From contig JAGRGH010000031.1 in NCBI GenBank assembly GCA_020445605.1, positions 1 to 64,000 on the forward strand: a stretch of 64,000 nucleotides of DNA, written 5' to 3'. The DNA is from Chromatiales bacterium. Lineage in GTDB: Bacteria; Pseudomonadota; Gammaproteobacteria; JAGRGH01. Position numbers and translations under genes: made by a program. Below are positions 23,875-32,581 of this stretch, piece after piece. Every line of letters begins with the position of its first letter. The first letter of the stretch is position 1. The notes beneath the pieces were generated by a model. It was not told the DNA's origin. It ran no database searches and saw nothing but the letters and a program-made list of their open reading frames with translations.

Positions 23875-26762
23875 CGGGCGATCTCCAGCACGGCGGCGTG
23901 GAAGCGTCGGCGTCGCCCGCGTGCACCGCGCACGCCGAGCCAGACGAGCGCCAGACCCAGCAGCGCGACGAGGTAGTTGCCGTACTCCCAGGCCATCTGC
24001 GCGTCGCGGCCGACCGGATCAAGCAAGCGCGAAAACTGCGCGCGACCGCGCAGCGCGAGCAGCGAGCGATCTTCCAGCGACCAGTCGATGATGTTCTCGA
24101 TCAGGTTCACAGGCTTCAGATAACGCGTGCCGGTGGCCTGCGCGGCGAGATCGAGCGCGGTGTCACCGAGCATGCTGCCGGAACCGATCAGCACCAGCCG
24201 CGCGGCCGAGGACGACTGCCCGATCACGCCATCGAAACGCGCCGCCGGCTTTTTCGTTTCTTCGCCAGCCGCATCGCCCGATTCAGGGTTCGCGGGCGCG
24301 TCGGCCAGCGGCGAACGCTTGTCGGCCCAGGCGGAATCGAAACGCCCCTCGACCATGACCGCCAGCAATGGGCTCGCGCGCGGCTCGCCGCGCGGAAAGC
24401 CGGTGTCCGGATACTTCTGGAAGTCCGGCTGCACATCGGGCGTGTTGACGACGCCGGAATTCGCGGACGCGTGCACCAGCGTCGTCACGGTGCGTTCGGC
24501 ATTGGCCGTGGCAATGACTTCGATCGGTACCACCCAGTTGAGCGTCAACTGACCGAGGTCCGCAGTGATCGGCGATGCGGAATTCAGGCCCGCCTCGCGC
24601 ACGTCCGGAAAGAACGGATACGGCAGTTCGCGAATCTCGTGCACGACGAATCCGCCGAGATTGCGCTCGACCGGAATCGGAAACGGCGCGTTCTGCGGGT
24701 CGACGACCAGCCCCGTTTCAAGTGCGAGGCCTTGATGCTTCAACCAGTCTTCCAGCCCGGTGGGTCGCGCGTTCGCCGAGATCGAACGCTCGAGATCCAC
24801 GGCAAACGGCGTTGCCGCGATGACCACCGTGCCACCGCGCATCAGGAACTGGTCGATCGCGTAGACGGCCGTCTCGCCAAGCCTTGCCGGATCAACGACC
24901 AGCAACAAATCGGCCACCTCGGGCACCTGTCCCGCCGCGAGGTCCACGGGTACAAGCGCCGCGTTCTCGCGCAGCGCGTCTTCCAACAGGGTGAACCGCG
25001 GACCGCTGCTCATGTCTGGAAGGCCGAGCGCGTCGAGGTCGGCCGCCGCCGGCGTCGACAATGCCACGGTGCGCAGCAGACCCGGCGCCATGCGCTTCAG
25101 CGCGGACTCCAACGCCTTGCGCAGCGGCTCACGCTCCAGCGTTTCCGGCAACACCACGGGCACACTCTGCTTGCCTGATTCCGCGACGAGATAAAACCAG
25201 AACTCGTTCGGATCGAGCAGGCTCAGCGCGATCGGACGAAAGCCGTAGACTTCCGTGAGTTCCTTGCGCAGGGTTTCATCGCCGGTCGGGTCGAGCCATT
25301 CGACATCGAGCTTGCCCTGCGATTCCTTCGCCAGATCCTTTGTGATCGATTCCAGATCCGCTCGCACCGCACGCAGCGATTCGGGCAGGGATTGCGTATC
25401 CGAAACGAACGCACGCAGACGCGCACCGCCGGACAGCTGGGCCCACAGGTCGCCGGCGCCGCGATAGCCGTGCAGCACTTTCTTGATCGCGCGCGTGAGG
25501 TCGTATTCGGGATTGCGCAGTCGCACGTCCAGGTCGGTTTCACCGCGCAGCTTGATCTCGATGAGGTCGCGATAACCGAGTCGTTCGTACTGATCGCCGT
25601 ACTGCACGACCAGATCGAAATACGAGTTGACCACCGCCGCCTGATATTTGCTTGCGGTCTGAAACGCCACCGGTCGCACGCCAAAGCGTTCACCGGCCTC
25701 GCGTTCGGCGTCCGGATCATCAGCGGGATCGATGAATTCGACCCGCACGCGACCGGCTTCGGCGGCGGCATACTCGGACACCAGATCGCGCAACTGCGGC
25801 ACCAGCGGCGCGAGCAGCGGATGGGTCTGCGCGCTGAAATAGCCGCGCAGCACCAGCGGTTCGTCGAGGTCGGCCAGGACGCCACGTGTTGCGGACGACA
25901 GTGTGTAGATGCCCCCGGAAGTCAGGTCCACACGCGGCAGGCCCGCATGCGCGACCCAGGCATTCAGCGCGAGGAAGTTCGCAACCACGAGCACGGTCAG
26001 CGCCGTGCGTCCGCGGTGCGCGCATTTGCGTTCGCTGGCGCGTGACCAGCGCAGGCGTTCCAGCGCGTACACCGTCAGCGTCAGGAACACGCCGGTCAGG
26101 CTCAGGTAGTACGCGAGGTCGGCCGGGTCGATCACCCCGCGCGTGATGGAATCGAAGCGCGCGCCGGTGCCGGCGAGTCGCAGCCATTCGCCAAGCCGCT
26201 GACCGGCGAGCCCCGTGATGATCTCGGCGCCCACCAGCCATAGCAGACCGCAGACCAGCACAGTGCCGATGAGCGCGACGATCTGGTTGTCGGTGCGCGC
26301 GGACACCCACAGCCCCACCGCGATGTAGGCGGCGGCCAAAAGCAGTGATGCGAGGTAACCGCCCGCGACCGGGCCGGAATCGAGCGGACCGAGCTGCGCG
26401 ACGGTGATCGGCAGCGGCAGTGTCAACAACAGCGCAACCGCCACCAGCGCAAGCGCCGCGAAGAACTTGCCCAGCACCAGTCGCGTGCTTGTGACCGGCG
26501 CGCTCTGCAGCAGTTCGAGTGTGCCGGCGCGTCGCTCTTCTGACCATGCACGCATGGTCAGCGCGGCGACCAGAAAGATCAGCAGCCGCGGCAGCCATTC
26601 GAACAGCGGTCGGGTATCGGCGATGTTGCGCGCAAAGAACGCCTCGACCCAGAAGAACACGAACAGCACGGCGGCGAGGAACGCGCCGAGAAACAGATAG
26701 CCGACCGGGCTTGCGAAGAACGCCGCGAATTCGCGTGCGGCGACACGGGCGATCTCACGCAT
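23871..26762 (-). CDS. ABC permease-GldG fusion (GldF and GldG in one chain)
   Basis: 963 residues. The first part (about 1-250) is an ABC-2 type permease like GldF: six hydrophobic helices, with EERRAGTLELLQSAPVTS, the usual loop after helix two. A further helix near 258-275 (LTVLVVANFLALNAWVAHA) opens the GldG-like periplasmic part, with YTLSSATRGVLADLDEPLVL (20-residue sample), VEFIDPADDPDAE and LLLVVDPARLGETAVYAIDQ, the family's signature. A last helix (YLVALLGLALVWLGVRGARG) closes the chain. In Bacteroidetes GldF and GldG are separate gliding proteins; here they are fused. The start at 26762 overlaps the ATPase gene by 8 bases. Cargo unknown. Confidence 0.85.
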   Translation of the reverse strand: MREIARVAAREFAAFFASPVGYLFLGAFLAAVLFVFFWVEAFFARNIADTRPLFEWLPRLLIFLVAALTMRAWSEERRAGTLELLQSAPVTSTRLVLGKFFAALALVAVALLLTLPLPITVAQLGPLDSGPVAGGYLASLLLAAAYIAVGLWVSARTDNQIVALIGTVLVCGLLWLVGAEIITGLAGQRLGEWLRLAGTGARFDSITRGVIDPADLAYYLSLTGVFLTLTVYALERLRWSRASERKCAHRGRTALTVLVVANFLALNAWVAHAGLPRVDLTSGGIYTLSSATRGVLADLDEPLVLRGYFSAQTHPLLAPLVPQLRDLVSEYAAAEAGRVRVEFIDPADDPDAEREAGERFGVRPVAFQTASKYQAAVVNSYFDLVVQYGDQYERLGYRDLIEIKLRGETDLDVRLRNPEYDLTRAIKKVLHGYRGAGDLWAQLSGGARLRAFVSDTQSLPESLRAVRADLESITKDLAKESQGKLDVEWLDPTGDETLRKELTEVYGFRPIALSLLDPNEFWFYLVAESGKQSVPVVLPETLEREPLRKALESALKRMAPGLLRTVALSTPAAADLDALGLPDMSSGPRFTLLEDALRENAALVPVDLAAGQVPEVADLLLVVDPARLGETAVYAIDQFLMRGGTVVIAATPFAVDLERSISANARPTGLEDWLKHQGLALETGLVVDPQNAPFPIPVERNLGGFVVHEIRELPYPFFPDVREAGLNSASPITADLGQLTLNWVVPIEVIATANAERTVTTLVHASANSGVVNTPDVQPDFQKYPDTGFPRGEPRASPLLAVMVEGRFDSAWADKRSPLADAPANPESGDAAGEETKKPAARFDGVIGQSSSAARLVLIGSGSMLGDTALDLAAQATGTRYLKPVNLIENIIDWSLEDRSLLALRGRAQFSRLLDPVGRDAQMAWEYGNYLVALLGLALVWLGVRGARGRRRRFHAAVLEIAR

Positions 26763-27702
26763 GACCGGCAGCCTTCCGCGCAGCGGTTTCGTGCAGTTCG
26801 CGAAACACCGTTTCGAGATCGGCACCACCGGGATTCAGGCGATAAAGCTTCAGGCCCGCCAACTGCACCGCCTGTGCGATCGCCGCCGCGCCGGCCAGAC
26901 CATCGGTCACGCGCACCGTGTAGACATGGGTCTGCGTGCTGCCTGACCGATGCACGACCTCGCTCACGCCGTCGACGCCCCGCAGCGTCGGCAGCGCCCA
27001 ATCCGGCGCGGCATCCAGCTCCACGACGATGCTGCCCGTGCCGGCACCGAGTTCAGTCAACTTGCGATCCAGCGCCAGCCGGCCGGCACGCAGCACCAGC
27101 ACGCGATCGCACACGGCTTCGACTTCCTGGAGGATGTGCGTCGACAGGATCACCGTCGCGCTCTGCGCCAGTTCGCGGATCAGCGCACGCATCTGGTGGA
27201 TCTGGGTCGGATCGAGGCCGTTCGTCGGCTCGTCGAGAATCACGATCTGCGGGCGATGCAGCAGGGCCTGCGCTACGCCCACGCGCTGGCGATAGCCGCG
27301 CGAGAGTGTGCCGATGGTCTGTGTCGCGCGATCCACGAGCCAGGTGCGACGCATCGCAGCGCCGATTGCCGCCGCGCGCTCGTTTGCCGGCATGCCATGC
27401 AGGCCCGCCTGATAATCGAGAAAGTCGATGACCGTCATTTCCGGGTACAGCGGGCAGTTCTCGGGCAGATAACCGATCAGCCGCTGCGTGGCGCGCCGGT
27501 CGCGCTCTGGATCGAGGCCGTTGATGCCGATCGAGCCGCTGTCCGGTTCGAGGCTCCCGGTCAGCATCTTCATGATGGTCGTCTTGCCCGCACCATTGTG
27601 GCCGAGCAGACCGACGACCTCGCCGACGCCAATGCTGAAACTCACATCGTCCACGGCGCGCTGCGCGCCGTAGCTGCGTACCAGTCCGGTTACTTCAATC
27701 AT
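26755..27702 (-). CDS. ABC transporter ATPase (GldA-like)
   Basis: 315 residues. Walker A is GHNGAGKTT, the signature is LSRGYRQRVG (first position LSRGY instead of LSGGQ, common in ABC-2 exporters) and Walker B is IVILDEPTNGLD, followed by the switch His in STHILQEVE. The C-terminal 90 residues are the extra domain seen in GldA/NatA-like ATPases. It is the first gene of the exporter unit (ATPase, permease-GldG fusion, DUF4340, metallopeptidase) and drives transport from the inner face of the inner membrane. A GTG two codons upstream is an alternative start. Confidence 0.92.
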   Translation of the reverse strand: MIEVTGLVRSYGAQRAVDDVSFSIGVGEVVGLLGHNGAGKTTIMKMLTGSLEPDSGSIGINGLDPERDRRATQRLIGYLPENCPLYPEMTVIDFLDYQAGLHGMPANERAAAIGAAMRRTWLVDRATQTIGTLSRGYRQRVGVAQALLHRPQIVILDEPTNGLDPTQIHQMRALIRELAQSATVILSTHILQEVEAVCDRVLVLRAGRLALDRKLTELGAGTGSIVVELDAAPDWALPTLRGVDGVSEVVHRSGSTQTHVYTVRVTDGLAGAAAIAQAVQLAGLKLYRLNPGGADLETVFRELHETAARKAAGHA

Positions 27703-27859
27703 GTCCACTTGCCGTTGCGCCCGGCGTGCGCCGTGGCCCCGTTCAAACAATCGCGTCCGACCGCTCCGCACCGCCGCGGGTTCCGGGCGAATCGGGAATT
27801 CGCGCGCCGGTATAATGCCCGCCCCGCCGGATTTCAACATTGACCGAGGTCCCCCACGC

Positions 27860-28987
27860 ATGAATGCCCCCGCCAACGCGATCCCGGACGACCCGGTCAT
27901 CGCCATGCGCTCGGTGATCCAGCGCATCGCGACCGGTCCCGAACTGTCGAAGGACATTTCGTATGACGAGGCGCGCCACGCCATGTCGCTGGTGCTCGAC
28001 GGTCGTGCCGACCCGGTGCAGGCGGCGATCTTCCTGATCGCTCTGCGCATGAAGCGCGAGACCGACGACGAGAACCGCGGCGTGCTGCAGGGCATCATCG
28101 ACCACACCGAGCGCGTCACCGCGCCCGTGGACGTGGTCGTGGACCTCGCCGACCCCTATGACGGCTACACCCGCTCGCTGCCGGTGTCGGCCTTCCTGCC
28201 GGCCACGCTGGCGGCCTGCGGTGTCGCGGCGGTCTGCCATGGGGTCGAGACCGTCGGCCCGAAATACGGCGTGACCTTCAAGCAGGTGCTGCGCGCAGCC
28301 GGAAAGCCGGTCGATCTCGCGCCGACCGAGGCCGCCGCCCGGCTGGCGGACGGCGCGCCGGGCTGGACGTATATCGACCAGGGCGCGTTCTGCCCGCCGC
28401 TGCACGCGCTGATCGATCTGCGTACGAAGATCGTCAAGCGCCCGGCCATCACCACGGTCGAGGTCCTCGCCAAACCCATCACCGGCCGGCGCGCGACGCA
28501 TCTCGTCACCGGCTACGTGCACAAGCCCTACCCGCGCATCTACGCGATGCTCGCGCGGCACGCCGGCTTCGACGGCCTGCTGCTCGTGCGCGGCACCGAG
28601 GGCGGTGTAATCCCCTCGTTGCGCCAGAGTGGCAAGGCCTGGAACTACCACAATGGCGGCGAGGAACAGGCGTCCGACTTCAAGCCGGAGGACTTCGGCA
28701 TCGAGCAGGAACTGCGCGTCGTGCCGATCCCGGACGACCTGCCGGGCGCGACCCGCGTCGGCGACGAGATTGCGATCACCGCCAGTGCCGAGGCCATCGC
28801 GAAAGTCACGGTCGAGACCGGCCGCGCGGCGCTCTCGGGCCAGGCCGGACCGGCGCGCGATGCGCTCGTTGCCGCCGGCGCCCTCGTATTGCAGCACCTC
28901 GGCCGGGCGGATTCCCTGCGTGCGGCGGCCGACCAGATTCGCGCGGTGCTCGACGACGGTCGCGCGCTGGCGCGGTTCGACGCCTGA
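27860..28987 (+). CDS. TrpD-like phosphoribosyltransferase (glycosyl transferase family 3)
   Basis: 375 residues. The fold is that of anthranilate phosphoribosyltransferase and nucleoside phosphorylases: an N-terminal helical domain (SYDEARHAMSLVLDGRADPVQAA, split) and the alpha/beta domain. The PRPP loop of real TrpD (GTGGD) is replaced by DPYDGYTRSLPVSAF, and the next conserved region reads HGVETVGPKYGVTFKQVL. So it is a TrpD2-like paralogue and not the tryptophan enzyme; the substrate is unknown. It is coupled to the Rieske gene by a TGATG overlap. The start at 27860 has AGGT ten bases upstream. Confidence 0.75.
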   Translation: MNAPANAIPDDPVIAMRSVIQRIATGPELSKDISYDEARHAMSLVLDGRADPVQAAIFLIALRMKRETDDENRGVLQGIIDHTERVTAPVDVVVDLADPYDGYTRSLPVSAFLPATLAACGVAAVCHGVETVGPKYGVTFKQVLRAAGKPVDLAPTEAAARLADGAPGWTYIDQGAFCPPLHALIDLRTKIVKRPAITTVEVLAKPITGRRATHLVTGYVHKPYPRIYAMLARHAGFDGLLLVRGTEGGVIPSLRQSGKAWNYHNGGEEQASDFKPEDFGIEQELRVVPIPDDLPGATRVGDEIAITASAEAIAKVTVETGRAALSGQAGPARDALVAAGALVLQHLGRADSLRAAADQIRAVLDDGRALARFDA

Positions 28988-29298
28988 TGGCGCGCGAAGT
29001 CCGGCTCGCGGCCGCGGCGCAGATCGCGCCGGGCAAGATGCAACGGTTCGACGGCGACGGTTACCGGCTGGTCATCGCGAATGTCGATGGCCGGTTTCAT
29101 GCCGCTGACGATCGCTGCACGCACGAGGAGGCATCGCTGGCGACCGGCAATCTGCACGGCTGCCTACTGAAGTGTCCGCTGCACGGCAGCCGCTTCGATC
29201 TGCGCGACGGCCGCGTCCTGGACGACCCTGCCGAGGAAGACCTGCGCATCTACCCGTGCCGCTCCGATGGCGATGACGTCATCGTCGAACTCGATTGA
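28987..29298 (+). CDS. Rieske-type [2Fe-2S] ferredoxin
   Basis: 103 residues. Cluster ligands are C44 and H46 in RCTHEEASL and C63 and H66 in KCPLHGSRFD, in the spacing of soluble Rieske ferredoxins of the dioxygenase and NirD type. There is no signal peptide or membrane anchor, so it works in the cytoplasm as an electron carrier. The ATG overlaps the stop of the TrpD-like gene (TGATG), which suggests a joint function, but the two families have no well-known joint reaction. Confidence 0.9.
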   Translation: MAREVRLAAAAQIAPGKMQRFDGDGYRLVIANVDGRFHAADDRCTHEEASLATGNLHGCLLKCPLHGSRFDLRDGRVLDDPAEEDLRIYPCRSDGDDVIVELD

Positions 29299-29361
29299 AG
29301 CGACGCATCAATCACGCCCGGCGCCTTGAAAACCCAGGCGCATGACCCGGAGAAAAGAACC

Positions 29362-30138
29362 ATGAAACTCTGGATGAAGATCATCCTCGGCATCGTCGCG
29401 GCGATTGCGATCCTGATCGGGGTCATCTTCTACGCGACCAGTGGCATCACCGAGCGCGCCGACCAGTTTTTCGCCGCGGTGAAGACCGGCGACATCCACA
29501 AGGCCCACGGGTTTCTGTCCGAGGCATTCAAAAAGACGACGGATGAGGCCGCGCTGGAGCGTTACCTGCGCGCCAACGCGCTGACGGACTTTGCCGAGGC
29601 GAACTGGGGCCAGCGTGAAGTCAACCTGAACGGCGGCGGACTTAGCGGCTCGATCAAGACCACCTCGGGCGGCACGGTGCCGATCCAGCTGAAATTCGTG
29701 AAGGAAAACGGCGACTGGAAGATCTATTCCCTGATGCAGCCGGCCGCAGGTCTACAGACCAATGCCAAGGCCCCGGCACCGCCGGACGAAGGCGGCCAGG
29801 TCGCGCTCGTGCGCCAGTCCATTCACGACTTCTTCGTCTCGGTCAGCCAGAAGGACATGACGCATTTCCGCTCGACCGTCTCGCAACTGTGGCAGGGCCA
29901 GCACGACGTGGCGTTTCTGAACGACGCCTTCGAATCGTTCTTCCCGATCGAGGCCAACTGGGCCGTGCTGGACAACAAATCACCGATCTTCGCGCAGGCC
30001 GGCAGCGTCAACGAAAACGGCGTACTGACTATATCCGGCCACTACGACACCTCGCCGGCCAAGGTCTACTTCGAACAGGAGTACATCTACGAAGGCCTGT
30101 CCTGGAAGTTGCTGGCGTTCAACATCCAGGTGAAATAG
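29362..30138 (+). CDS. Membrane-anchored protein with two copies of a DUF4864-like domain
   Basis: 258 residues from the ATG at 29362, with GGAGA eight bases upstream. An N-terminal helix (IILGIVAAIAILIGVIFYAT, 20-residue sample) anchors it. Two similar domains follow: one with ADQFFAAVKTGDIHKAHGFLS, split, and W at EANWGQRE; the other with IHDFFVSVSQKDMTHFRSTV (20-residue sample) and W at EANWAVLD. The pattern is that of SnoaL/NTF2-like DUF4864 domains. An in-frame ATG at 29326 would add 12 residues but has a poorer ribosome site. Function unknown. Confidence 0.7.
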   Translation: MKLWMKIILGIVAAIAILIGVIFYATSGITERADQFFAAVKTGDIHKAHGFLSEAFKKTTDEAALERYLRANALTDFAEANWGQREVNLNGGGLSGSIKTTSGGTVPIQLKFVKENGDWKIYSLMQPAAGLQTNAKAPAPPDEGGQVALVRQSIHDFFVSVSQKDMTHFRSTVSQLWQGQHDVAFLNDAFESFFPIEANWAVLDNKSPIFAQAGSVNENGVLTISGHYDTSPAKVYFEQEYIYEGLSWKLLAFNIQVK

Positions 30139-30186
30139 ACCCAAACCACCGCGCTGGCCACCACCCAGCCAATAGCAGGATTCCCA

Positions 30187-31020
30187 TCATTTCTCGTCCG
30201 GATTTCGGCGTTGAATGCTGAACGCGGACTTTACGGCATCCAGATTTGAACGGCGTCTGGGCATGACCGAGAGCGGATAAAACACCGGCGACGCCCGCCC
30301 GGAATGCGAACAACTCTCGCATAGCGCGAGGCCTCGCCGTCCGTTAGCGCTGAGGGTCTCCCGGTACCTCTGGAATTTTTCGTTCCGCCAGATATGTTCC
30401 AGCCGGTCTGCATGGACATCTCCCATTTCGACATCGGTATACAGGTCCGAGCAGCACAGGGCGACCTTGCCCTGCGCGTTGACCACCATCATCCTGAATG
30501 GCCGCATGCAGGTCGAGCCTGAGAACCGTAGGACGTCTTCATCGAACGACTGAGCCGGTTGTTTGACATTCCCAGCCTGATTGACGTTTGGGGCCGCGCG
30601 CCGATCCATCAAGGCGAGACGACCGTCATTGCTGAATCCCTGCATCTTCCGGAAAACATCCTGGTCATAGATGCTGACCCCGAGCGCGTCCAGGCCTTTT
30701 TGGCGCAGCTTTCCATAGATTTCGGCGGTAAGCAGATCACCGTTGGTCACCAGTGATATGAATGCTTTTGGAAGGCTTGCGCGAGTACGCTCGACGATGT
30801 CAAAAATCCGTTTGTCCAGAAGCGGCTCGTTGATAAAAAACCAAGACACCCTTCCGTCGTACCCAAGTTCTTTCAGGTTCTGGATGATGAGCTCGATCGT
30901 CTCCATGGACATGCGTGCGTGCTCGGCGTCCTGGCGCTCCTGCCCAAATTTGCAGAACCAGCATGTGCGGTTGCAGTGGTTATGGGTCTCGATCAGTATC
31001 ACTTTGAACAGATCTGTCAC
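30187..31020 (-). CDS. Radical SAM/SPASM-type enzyme
   Basis: 277 residues. The radical SAM cluster motif CxxxCxxC is C16-NRT-C20-WF-C23, followed by the barrel segments FINEPLLDKRIFDIV and SLVTNGDLL. The C-terminal region has SPASM-like cysteines (TCMRPFRMMVVNAQGKVALCC split; CESCSH). Such enzymes modify peptides or proteins or make cofactors, but no precursor peptide or partner gene is adjacent. The gene is visibly lower in GC and uses different codons from its neighbours, so it was probably acquired. It converges with the DUF4864 gene, 48 bases away. Confidence 0.85.
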   Translation of the reverse strand: MTDLFKVILIETHNHCNRTCWFCKFGQERQDAEHARMSMETIELIIQNLKELGYDGRVSWFFINEPLLDKRIFDIVERTRASLPKAFISLVTNGDLLTAEIYGKLRQKGLDALGVSIYDQDVFRKMQGFSNDGRLALMDRRAAPNVNQAGNVKQPAQSFDEDVLRFSGSTCMRPFRMMVVNAQGKVALCCSDLYTDVEMGDVHADRLEHIWRNEKFQRYRETLSANGRRGLALCESCSHSGRASPVFYPLSVMPRRRSNLDAVKSAFSIQRRNPDEK

Positions 31021-31108
31021 GCGCGACCCCGATTGTGCAGACGGGCTTTGCGGTCAGCGCCCGTTTACGATCAAATCTCGGCGCGCGCTGCGCACCCTGC
31101 CGCTATCC

Positions 31109-31606
31109 TCACCGGCCGTTGAGCCGCGGAAAGCTGGCGCGCAGATAGGCAAGCAGGCCCTCGGACGCGGCCTCCACCATATCGAAGACCTTTTCGAAAC
31201 CCTGCGGGCCACCGTAATACGGATCGGGCACTTCGCGGGTCTTGAACTGCGGTGCGAAGTCCATGAACAGATGCAGCGCATTCACGCGTGCATCCGGACA
31301 CTTGCGCGCGAGGTTCATGTAGTTGTCCTGATCCATTGCGACGACGAGATCAAAGCGTTCGAAATCCTCCTCGGCCACGCGACGGGCGCGCAGGTCCGAG
31401 AGGTCCAGGCCGCGCGCGACGGCGGTCGACTGGCTGCGTGCATCCGGCGGCTCGCCCTCGTGCCAGGCATGCGTGCCGGCCGAATCGATGACGATGCGAT
31501 CGCCCAGTCCCTCGCGTTCGACCAGTGCGCGAAACACGCCCTCGGCCGTCGGCGAACGACAGATGTTGCCCATGCACACGAACAGCACATGCAGCGGTTC
31601 GGTCAC
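31109..31606 (-). CDS. Low-molecular-weight protein tyrosine phosphatase
   Basis: 165 residues from a GTG that overlaps the kdsB stop (GTGA). The P-loop CMGNICRS (C11 to R17) at the start and the general acid Asp in VPDPYYGG near residue 128 are both present, so it should be active. It is the last gene of the comEC-to-kdsB envelope run. In many bacteria LMW-PTPs dephosphorylate tyrosine kinases of polysaccharide export; as a partner gene is not seen here, the substrate is open. Confidence 0.92.
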   Translation of the reverse strand: MTEPLHVLFVCMGNICRSPTAEGVFRALVEREGLGDRIVIDSAGTHAWHEGEPPDARSQSTAVARGLDLSDLRARRVAEEDFERFDLVVAMDQDNYMNLARKCPDARVNALHLFMDFAPQFKTREVPDPYYGGPQGFEKVFDMVEAASEGLLAYLRASFPRLNGR

Positions 31607-32352
31607 GGCGCCGGCTCCAGCAGCGCGCGCACGCGTTCGAGATCGGCCGGGGTATCCACCCCAGTACCGGGTGCCGACAGCGCGCGGGCCATGGCGATGC
31701 GCCGGCCGTTGTACAGAAAGCGCAGCTGTTCGAGTTTCTCGGCGAGTTCGATCGGCGCGGGCGGCCAGGTCACGAAATCGCGAATCGCCCCGGCGCGATA
31801 CGCATACACGCCAAGGTGGCGTTTCGGCTCCGGCCCCCTGCCCTCACCATCGCGATCGAACGGGATCGATGCACGCGAAAAGTACAGGGCGCAGTCTTCG
31901 GCATCGGTCACGACCTTGACGACCGCGGGATCCGCAAGTTCGTGCGCGGAATCGATCGCCACATACAGGCTCGCGACCGCGCAGTCCGCGCATGCGGCCA
32001 GCCGCTCGGCCACCTGGCCGGCGAGTTCCGGCGGCAGCAGCGGTTCGTCGCCCTGCCAGTTCACGACGATCTCCGAATCGTCCAGCGCGCGACGGTTGAT
32101 GACCTCCGCGAGGCGATCGGTGCCCGAGGCATGATCGGCAGAGGTCATCTCGACGTCCGCTCCGAATCCACGCGCGGCATCGACAATGCGATCGTCATCG
32201 GTCGCAATGATGACCGCCTTTGCGCCGGCACCCAGCGCGCGCCGCCAGACGTGCTCGACCAGCGGCCTGCCGGCGATTGGCAGCAGGGGTTTGCCCGGCA
32301 GGCGACTGGCCGCGAACCGGGTGGGAATGACGATGGTGAATCCGCAACTCAT
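31603..32352 (-). CDS. kdsB: 3-deoxy-manno-octulosonate cytidylyltransferase
   Basis: 249 residues, usual length. The nucleotide loop is IPTRFAASRLPGKPLLPIAG (20-residue sample), followed by ATDDDRI, SGTDRLAEV, NWQGDEPLLPP (metal and sugar binding) and KRHLGVYAYRAGAI. It makes CMP-KDO for the lipopolysaccharide inner core in the cytoplasm. It follows the ycaR gene by 46 bases and overlaps the phosphatase gene. The open frame extends 10 codons upstream to 32382, but MSCGFTIVIP at 32352 matches the family start. Confidence 0.95.
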   Translation of the reverse strand: MSCGFTIVIPTRFAASRLPGKPLLPIAGRPLVEHVWRRALGAGAKAVIIATDDDRIVDAARGFGADVEMTSADHASGTDRLAEVINRRALDDSEIVVNWQGDEPLLPPELAGQVAERLAACADCAVASLYVAIDSAHELADPAVVKVVTDAEDCALYFSRASIPFDRDGEGRGPEPKRHLGVYAYRAGAIRDFVTWPPAPIELAEKLEQLRFLYNGRRIAMARALSAPGTGVDTPADLERVRALLEPAP

Positions 32353-32398
32353 GGGTGCTCGCCCGCGTGCCCCATGGAGCACGACGCGTGCGGAAAGC

Positions 32399-32581
32399 TC
32401 AGTCGGCGTACTCGTCGTTGCCGAGCGCGCGTGCCTCGTCGTCGATCATGACCGGGAAACCGTCGCGGATCGGATACGCGAGCCGGCAGCCCTTGCAGAC
32501 GAGTTCCTGCGCATCGCGCGCATAGATCAGGCTGCCCTTGCAGATCGGACAGACGAGGATGTCGAGCAGGGCTTTATCCAT
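32399..32581 (-). CDS. ycaR: Trm112/YcaR-family zinc-ribbon protein
   Basis: 60 residues, the typical size. [18 protein letters not shown] at the start, the second cysteine pair in LVCKGC, and [13 protein letters not shown] are all conserved. The four cysteines would form a small zinc ribbon. It lies between lpxK and kdsB, the standard position of ycaR in gammaproteobacteria. The start overlaps the lpxK stop (ATGGATAA). Function in bacteria is not well defined. Confidence 0.93.
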   Translation of the reverse strand: MDKALLDILVCPICKGSLIYARDAQELVCKGCRLAYPIRDGFPVMIDDEARALGNDEYAD

